Assembly: GCA_023663805.1 (NCBI GenBank) | Contig: JAMPGR010000001.1 | Location: 999,807 to 1,063,806 of the forward strand | Origin: Clostridium sp. | GTDB lineage: Bacteria; Bacteroidota; Bacteroidia; Bacteroidales; Muribaculaceae | Length of the DNA stretch: 64,000 nucleotides | Direction of reading: 5' to 3' | Shown here: positions 63,785 through 64,000 of the stretch, piece by piece | Layout: every line of letters begins with the position of its first letter | Numbering within the stretch: position 1 is the first letter of the stretch | Notes under the pieces: generated by a model | Told to the model about the DNA's origin: nothing | The model's input: the letters and a program-made list of their open reading frames with translations, nothing else | Databases searched by the model: none | Position numbers and translations under genes: made by a program

Positions 63785-64000
63785 ATGGATGCCGAGTTCA
63801 AGACAATCCTGACAGAAGGTCGTCCGGACTGCACGGGGCGCTCGGCAGTCGAGACCGCTGTCTATGACTTCCTCGATTCGGTCGGGATTCAATACCGGAC
63901 CTTGTCCCACCCCGCGGCCTTCACGATGGAGGAGTGCGCGGCAGTCCGCCGTGAAATCGGTGCACCGGTCTTCAAGAATCTCTTTCTGACAAACAAACAG
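63785..64000 (+). CDS. Prolyl-tRNA deacylase (PrdX/ProXp-ala type), truncated by window edge
   Basis: The first 72 codons of a YbaK/ProXp-ala-like protein: 'HPAAFTMEECAAVRREIGAPVFKNLFLTN' in two pieces is the signature of the prolyl-tRNA editing domain, which hydrolyses mischarged Ala-tRNA(Pro). The window ends before the stop. It fits with the ProRS at 47956-49437, a type without an editing insertion. It starts 3 bp after the porin stop, so they may share a transcript. Confidence 0.85.
   Translation, partial: MDAEFKTILTEGRPDCTGRSAVETAVYDFLDSVGIQYRTLSHPAAFTMEECAAVRREIGAPVFKNLFLTNKQ

Overview
The window looks like chromosomal DNA from a gut-type Bacteroidales species, most likely Muribaculaceae-like (the family is an inference). 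Evidence: most genes that follow a real intergenic gap have the Bacteroidetes -7 promoter box TAnnTTTG and no Shine-Dalgarno sequence. The gene content also fits: the Bat aerotolerance operon, an NVEALA-type peptide locus, DUF4923, DUF5683, archaeal-type ProRS with a separate editing enzyme, and secreted glycan-degrading enzymes. Most of the DNA is GC-rich. Two AT-rich islands (about 7.4-9.3 kb and 27.3-30.3 kb) stand out as probable acquisitions.

Layout. 0-2 kb: tRNA-Ser(UGA) and an unrecognised 558-residue protein. 2-13 kb: an exported-protein and carbohydrate region with a triple-LamG/GDPD protein, a GH43 lipoprotein, a decayed NVEALA/DUF4221 locus (frameshift plus two in-frame stops), a GH38 mannosidase reduced to fragments and an intact GH76 mannanase. 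11.7-23.6 kb: core operons rsfS-ftsH-Omp85, aminotransferase-LolC/E permease, and nrdJ (class II RNR)-malQ. The nrdJ leader can fold into a long nested hairpin. 23.9-27.3 kb: a nitroreductase, a His-rich zinc/cadmium P-type ATPase and a 25-codon membrane-peptide candidate with its own promoter. 27.5-30.3 kb: a Sau3AI-like restriction-modification pair. 30.5-37.2 kb: sbcDC between two amphipathic-repeat proteins, a DUF2007-UspA fusion and a small HTH protein. 37.3-45.8 kb: an eight-gene moxR-DUF58-batABCDE operon. 46-49.4 kb: proS, a GT2 glycosyltransferase and two HU-like genes, one apparently membrane-anchored. 49.7-56.6 kb: a sulfatase with LamG, an acyl-CoA ligase, a MINPP-type inositol polyphosphate phosphatase and a DUF4923 protein. 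57-64 kb: queA, parA-parB, a DUF5683 protein, a LysM lytic transglycosylase, a porin and a prolyl-tRNA deacylase cut by the window edge.

How the genes work together. The exported enzymes (GH43, GH76, sulfatase, GDPD, MINPP) suggest scavenging of polysaccharides, sulfated glycans, phosphodiesters and inositol phosphates in the gut, while the broken GH38 suggests partial loss of alpha-mannan use. The Bat operon, FtsH, UspA-like protein and SbcCD serve envelope and stress maintenance. ParAB, MltD-like and Omp85 proteins serve chromosome segregation and envelope growth. ProRS without an evident editing insertion, together with the PrdX/ProXp-like protein at the right edge, implies proofreading of Ala-tRNA(Pro) in trans.

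No clear-cut new defence or mobile system was found. The best leads are the nrdJ leader RNA, the membrane-tethered HU-like protein, the 25-codon peptide gene, interlocked GC-rich intergenic hairpins and the decayed NVEALA locus with its A8 slippage tract.
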